Of a stretch of 64,000 bases of DNA, positions 61,333-64,000 are shown in pieces; the first letter of the stretch is position 1, and every line of letters begins with the position of its first letter. Source of the stretch: CAZLFQ01 sp044229535 (GTDB lineage: Bacteria > Pseudomonadota > Alphaproteobacteria > Rickettsiales > Midichloriaceae); contig JBGASU010000001.1 in the NCBI GenBank assembly GCA_044229535.1, forward strand, positions 868,001-932,000, written 5' to 3'. The translations under genes were made by a program, and so were the position numbers. The notes under the pieces were generated by a model. The model was not told the DNA's origin and ran no database searches. It was given only the letters and a program-made list of their open reading frames with translations.

Positions 61333-61971
61333 ATGGCAAGACGTGAATCAAACCCAACATACGAGTATATAGAATCTCTATACAAAGAAGAGATAGTGAA
61401 AGTTCCTGCGCCAAAGGATGCATCAGAGAATGAGCAGCAGATGCAGATAAGCCCTCTTGAAGGCATTATGTTGCAGATGTTATTAAAATCTGTGGGAGCA
61501 AAAAACGTTTTAGAAATAGGTACACTTCTTGGATATTCTACAGTCTGGCTGGCTAAAGCAGTCGGCAAAGATGGGCAAGTTATAACCATAGAAAAATCTG
61601 AGCAAACTTTTTTAAAAGCTTCCAACTTTTTGGGAAACTATAGAAATATAAAATGCATAAATTCAGATGCTATCAGCTTTTTACAGAACAATGTATTTAC
61701 AGATAAATTTGATGCTGTTTTCATCGATGCTGACAAAACAAACTATGCAAATTATTTTGATTTATGCCTACCGCTTTTGAGACAAGGTGGGCTTATTATA
61801 GTTGATAATACTTTGATGTACGGTGAAATTGCAGGTAAACTATCTGGTCAATTTAGGAAAAAGACACTAGATGCAATCCGTGATTTTAATCAAAAACTCT
61901 CGCAATCTGACTTAGTTGATAGTATCATAATCCCGACTGAATCAGGGCTGACAATAGCAATAAAGAAATGA
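61333..61971 (+). CDS. Class I SAM-dependent O-methyltransferase
   Basis: 212 residues. SAM-binding motif I is VLEIGTLLGYSTVWLAKAV, followed by VITIEKSEQTF, FDAVFIDADKTNY (metal/substrate site) and GGLIIVDNTLMYGEI. This is the O-methyltransferase family 3 (CCoAMT-like, TrmR/YrrM type). Some bacterial members methylate tRNA (TrmR, 5-methoxyuridine), others small catechols. Its stop overlaps the next start by 4 nt. Confidence 0.9.
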   Translation: MARRESNPTYEYIESLYKEEIVKVPAPKDASENEQQMQISPLEGIMLQMLLKSVGAKNVLEIGTLLGYSTVWLAKAVGKDGQVITIEKSEQTFLKASNFLGNYRNIKCINSDAISFLQNNVFTDKFDAVFIDADKTNYANYFDLCLPLLRQGGLIIVDNTLMYGEIAGKLSGQFRKKTLDAIRDFNQKLSQSDLVDSIIIPTESGLTIAIKK

Positions 61972-62642
61972 AGCAAGAATTAACTAAAGACACAATAATG
62001 GAATGGGACATTGTTAATTGGTCTAGAGCACTACCATTTTGGCAAAGCAAATCCCGCTTAGATCTAAAAAATTGCAATGCATTAGAAATAGGATCACGAA
62101 ATGGAGGTTTAGCGCTTTGGTTATCAAATATCTGTAAAAAAGTCACCTATTCAGATCTTGATAAACCAACTGAAGAATGCATTAAACTCCACTCAAAATT
62201 CAAGCCAACCAATATTGATTATAAAATCATCAATGCTATTCAACCTATCGAACTACCACCACACGACATCATAGTAACAAAATCTATTACTGGTGCTATG
62301 GCTCCCGAAAACCGCAAACAAATGTTGCAAAATATCCATAATAACTTAACTGAAACTGGTGAATACTGGTTTGTTGAAAATTTAGAAGGAGCTTTAATAC
62401 ACAAAATATTGAGAAATAAATTTGTACCTTGGGGTAACCGCTGGTCTTATTTAAAGCTAGAAGAAATCAAAGATGACTTCTCAATGTTCAGAGAATTTGA
62501 ATATAGGACTATAGGCTTCTTAGGGACTTTTGGGAGAAACAGTTTTCAACGAAATGTTTTGGGATATATAGACAGACTATTTTTTGATAAAATCGTACCA
62601 AAGCGTATGCATTATATTATCATAGGAATTGCTAGAAAATAA
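61968..62642 (+). CDS. Class I SAM-dependent methyltransferase, unknown substrate
   Basis: 224 residues. ALEIGSRNGGLALWLS is motif I, KVTYSDLDKPTEECI holds the acidic residue for the SAM ribose, and HDIIVTKSITGAM follows. The C-terminal third (WFVENLEGALIHKILRNKF; FGRNSFQRNVLGYIDRLFF) is not one I recognise. Coupled by ATGA to the upstream O-methyltransferase, suggesting one pathway, perhaps glycan or lipid modification. Confidence 0.75.
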   Translation: MKQELTKDTIMEWDIVNWSRALPFWQSKSRLDLKNCNALEIGSRNGGLALWLSNICKKVTYSDLDKPTEECIKLHSKFKPTNIDYKIINAIQPIELPPHDIIVTKSITGAMAPENRKQMLQNIHNNLTETGEYWFVENLEGALIHKILRNKFVPWGNRWSYLKLEEIKDDFSMFREFEYRTIGFLGTFGRNSFQRNVLGYIDRLFFDKIVPKRMHYIIIGIARK

Positions 62643-62730
62643 GCTCAACCCAAATTAGTATCGAGATATATAACTAGACTTCCTGTCTACAATTGTATAA
62701 AACGTTGTTAGGATAAACTTATGCTTGGCA

Positions 62731-64000
62731 ATGGGTAAACCTAAAAAATCAGTTTGGAAACTTATCAATCCAATAATCTCTGGAGCCCTATTAGACATCG
62801 CAAAATTCGCAACAAATTTACCTTCTGATTTATTCATCTTGGCTCATTTTAGAATAGAAAATGCTGCATCAATTTTATTTAGTTATGGCCATGAAGTCAG
62901 CTTACATACTATAGAAAAAATACCCGAACACCTTGAAAAAGCTTATGCCGAAGATGCAAAAGTAATTCGTGTTGGTATAGAAGATTTTATTTTAGTTGCT
63001 CCAGTAAAAAATACAAAAGCCATTCAAAAGAAACTTGACGCTGTTCTAACTAATCTTAGAACATTTGGTACGGAAAACACCCAGAATCCAATATACTTAA
63101 AATTCAAAATCGGTGCGACATTTTTCACTGCTGCTGATAATTTGGAAAATAAATTCGATGAGGCGTTTATTGCTCTTTACGAAGCAATGTCTAATCCGAA
63201 TTGTACTTCTATTATATTTGACAATCTCTCTAAAGACTTAGGCGATTTCAAGAAAAATATGCAACTTGCTTCTAAGTTCCAAAACTTAATAAATGAAAAA
63301 AAATTACGCTTAGCATATCAGCCAGTGGTCAGCAGTAAGACTGGCCAAGTAAAAAGTTACGAAGTGTTGCTGAGAGTAATTGATGAAGAAGGTAACATAT
63401 CTTCTGCTGGAGAATATATAGCCGTTGCAGAAAAATTCGGGTTTATAGATCAAGTTGATCTATTGGTTTTAGAGCTTGCCGCAAAAGAATTAGAATTAGA
63501 TCCAAATGTGAATCTTGGTATCAATGTTTCAGCTTTTTCTTTGAACAACGATAGATGGATAAACTTAGCACGCAAACTTTTAAAAAACCCTGACCATGCT
63601 TCTAGACTAATAATTGAACTTACCGAAACAGGCTTCCAAAACAAAGTATTGGTAGTAAAAAGTTTTGTAGATGAAGTCCAATCTTTAGGGTGCCAAGTTG
63701 CAATTGATGACTTCGGATCAGGCTATACTTCTTTCACGCAGCTAAAAGTATTAAAGGCAGATATCTTAAAAATAGATGGAATATTTATTAAAGATCTAAC
63801 TGAAAACTATGATAGCCAATTGTTCGTCAAAACACTAGTGGGCTTTGCAAAAGCATTCGGTTTAAAAACTGTAGCTGAATATATTGAAAACGGCGAAACT
63901 GCTAAGCTACTAATTGAAACTGGAGTTGATTACTTACAGGGTTATTATTTTGGCAAGGCAATGAATTATCGACCTTGGATTAAAGAAGATACGGTTTTAT
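62731..64000 (+). CDS. EAL-domain cyclic-di-GMP phosphodiesterase-like protein (3' end outside window)
   Basis: The frame is open from ATG 62731 to the window end (423 codons). Residues 1-180 are a degenerate GGDEF-like region without a GGDEF motif. The EAL domain follows: LAYQPVVSSKTGQVKSYEVLLRV (Glu211; EVLLR in place of EALLR), NVSAFSL, IIELTETGF, IDDFGSGYTSFTQL (Asp326, Asp327), ILKIDGIFI, AEYIE and YLQGYYFGKAM. The metal-binding Glu, Asn, Glu, Asp, Asp, Lys, Glu and Gln positions appear kept, so activity is plausible. Such a protein would lower c-di-GMP, often favouring motility, which fits the flagellar genes at the other end. Confidence 0.88.
   Translation, partial: MGKPKKSVWKLINPIISGALLDIAKFATNLPSDLFILAHFRIENAASILFSYGHEVSLHTIEKIPEHLEKAYAEDAKVIRVGIEDFILVAPVKNTKAIQKKLDAVLTNLRTFGTENTQNPIYLKFKIGATFFTAADNLENKFDEAFIALYEAMSNPNCTSIIFDNLSKDLGDFKKNMQLASKFQNLINEKKLRLAYQPVVSSKTGQVKSYEVLLRVIDEEGNISSAGEYIAVAEKFGFIDQVDLLVLELAAKELELDPNVNLGINVSAFSLNNDRWINLARKLLKNPDHASRLIIELTETGFQNKVLVVKSFVDEVQSLGCQVAIDDFGSGYTSFTQLKVLKADILKIDGIFIKDLTENYDSQLFVKTLVGFAKAFGLKTVAEYIENGETAKLLIETGVDYLQGYYFGKAMNYRPWIKEDTVL

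Noticed and set aside
1..64000. tRNA or rRNA genes
   Set aside because: I looked through the gene-free stretches for T-loop (GGTTCRANTCC) and cloverleaf patterns and for conserved rRNA segments and saw none; a tRNAscan run would be decisive.

Overview
The window looks like a piece of chromosome from an AT-rich, host-associated alphaproteobacterium. Inference: a flagellated member of the Rickettsiales (Midichloria-like), or a relative with the same habits. The reasons are the AT-rich DNA, the alphaproteobacterial gene complement (TIGR02186 beside TauE/SafE, a zf-CHCC protein, CpoB, split nuo and gat operons), a flagellar operon, and several large helical, ankyrin-like or membrane proteins of the kind host-adapted bacteria use as effectors. 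I cannot name the species. I saw no rRNA, tRNA, CRISPR array or intact insertion sequence.

Layout. 0-5.2 kb: end of a nucleotide-sugar dehydratase gene, aspartate aminotransferase, and a convergent 1109-residue fused iron-sulfur/flavin oxidoreductase with a DUF167 gene. 5.3-11.0 kb: flagellar operon flgI-flgJ-flgN-like-flgK-flgL-fliW. 11.1-13.2 kb: lptA-lptB and an epimerase. 13.2-17.8 kb (minus): MFS exporter, cpoB, leuS. 18.0-18.9 kb: a lipase gene broken by one in-frame TAA. 18.9-23.9 kb (minus): a tight pdhA-pdhB-rsmH-ftsL-ftsI block. 24.0-29.3 kb: a 796-residue unknown with a nuclear-localization-like tail, a receiver-SpoIIE phosphatase, TatD, an IHF/HU protein and a small unknown. 29.5-31.3 kb: a structured palindromic repeat, gatB, and a 146-bp copy of the 3' end of ftsI whose ten differences are all silent. 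31.4-33.1 kb: three unknown genes, two with near-consensus promoters.

33.2-36.2 kb: ispG, a zinc-finger protein, dnaJ. 36.2-41.2 kb (minus): DUF4143 ATPase, a small unknown, and a 1129-residue ankyrin-like membrane protein with a duplicated N-terminal module. 41.3-43.9 kb: msrBA, CPBP protease, EamA transporter, and a REP-like repeat. 43.9-49.7 kb: arginase-family enzyme; efp-bolA-grxD-tauE-TIGR02186; nuoD-nuoE. 49.7-54.5 kb: repeat-bearing intergenic DNA, a Thr-rich membrane protein, a second palindromic repeat, dusB, and two tandem porins. 54.5-58.9 kb: tsaB with a PfkB kinase that has a signal-like N terminus, a degenerate receiver protein, dnaK. 59.0-64 kb: an HExxH metalloprotease-like protein, a hairpin-rich intergenic stretch, a DUF2971 gene behind what looks like a cut-off histidine-phosphatase start, two methyltransferases, and an EAL-domain protein that runs off the end.

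How it fits together: core envelope and division functions (Lpt, Tol-Pal-linked CpoB, FtsI/FtsL), respiration (PDH E1, NuoD/E) and Fe-S handling (BolA-Grx4) are mixed with motility, second-messenger signalling and probable host-interaction genes. Genes are packed tightly: four convergent pairs overlap by exactly 4 nt at their stop codons, and many same-strand neighbours overlap by 1-4 nt.
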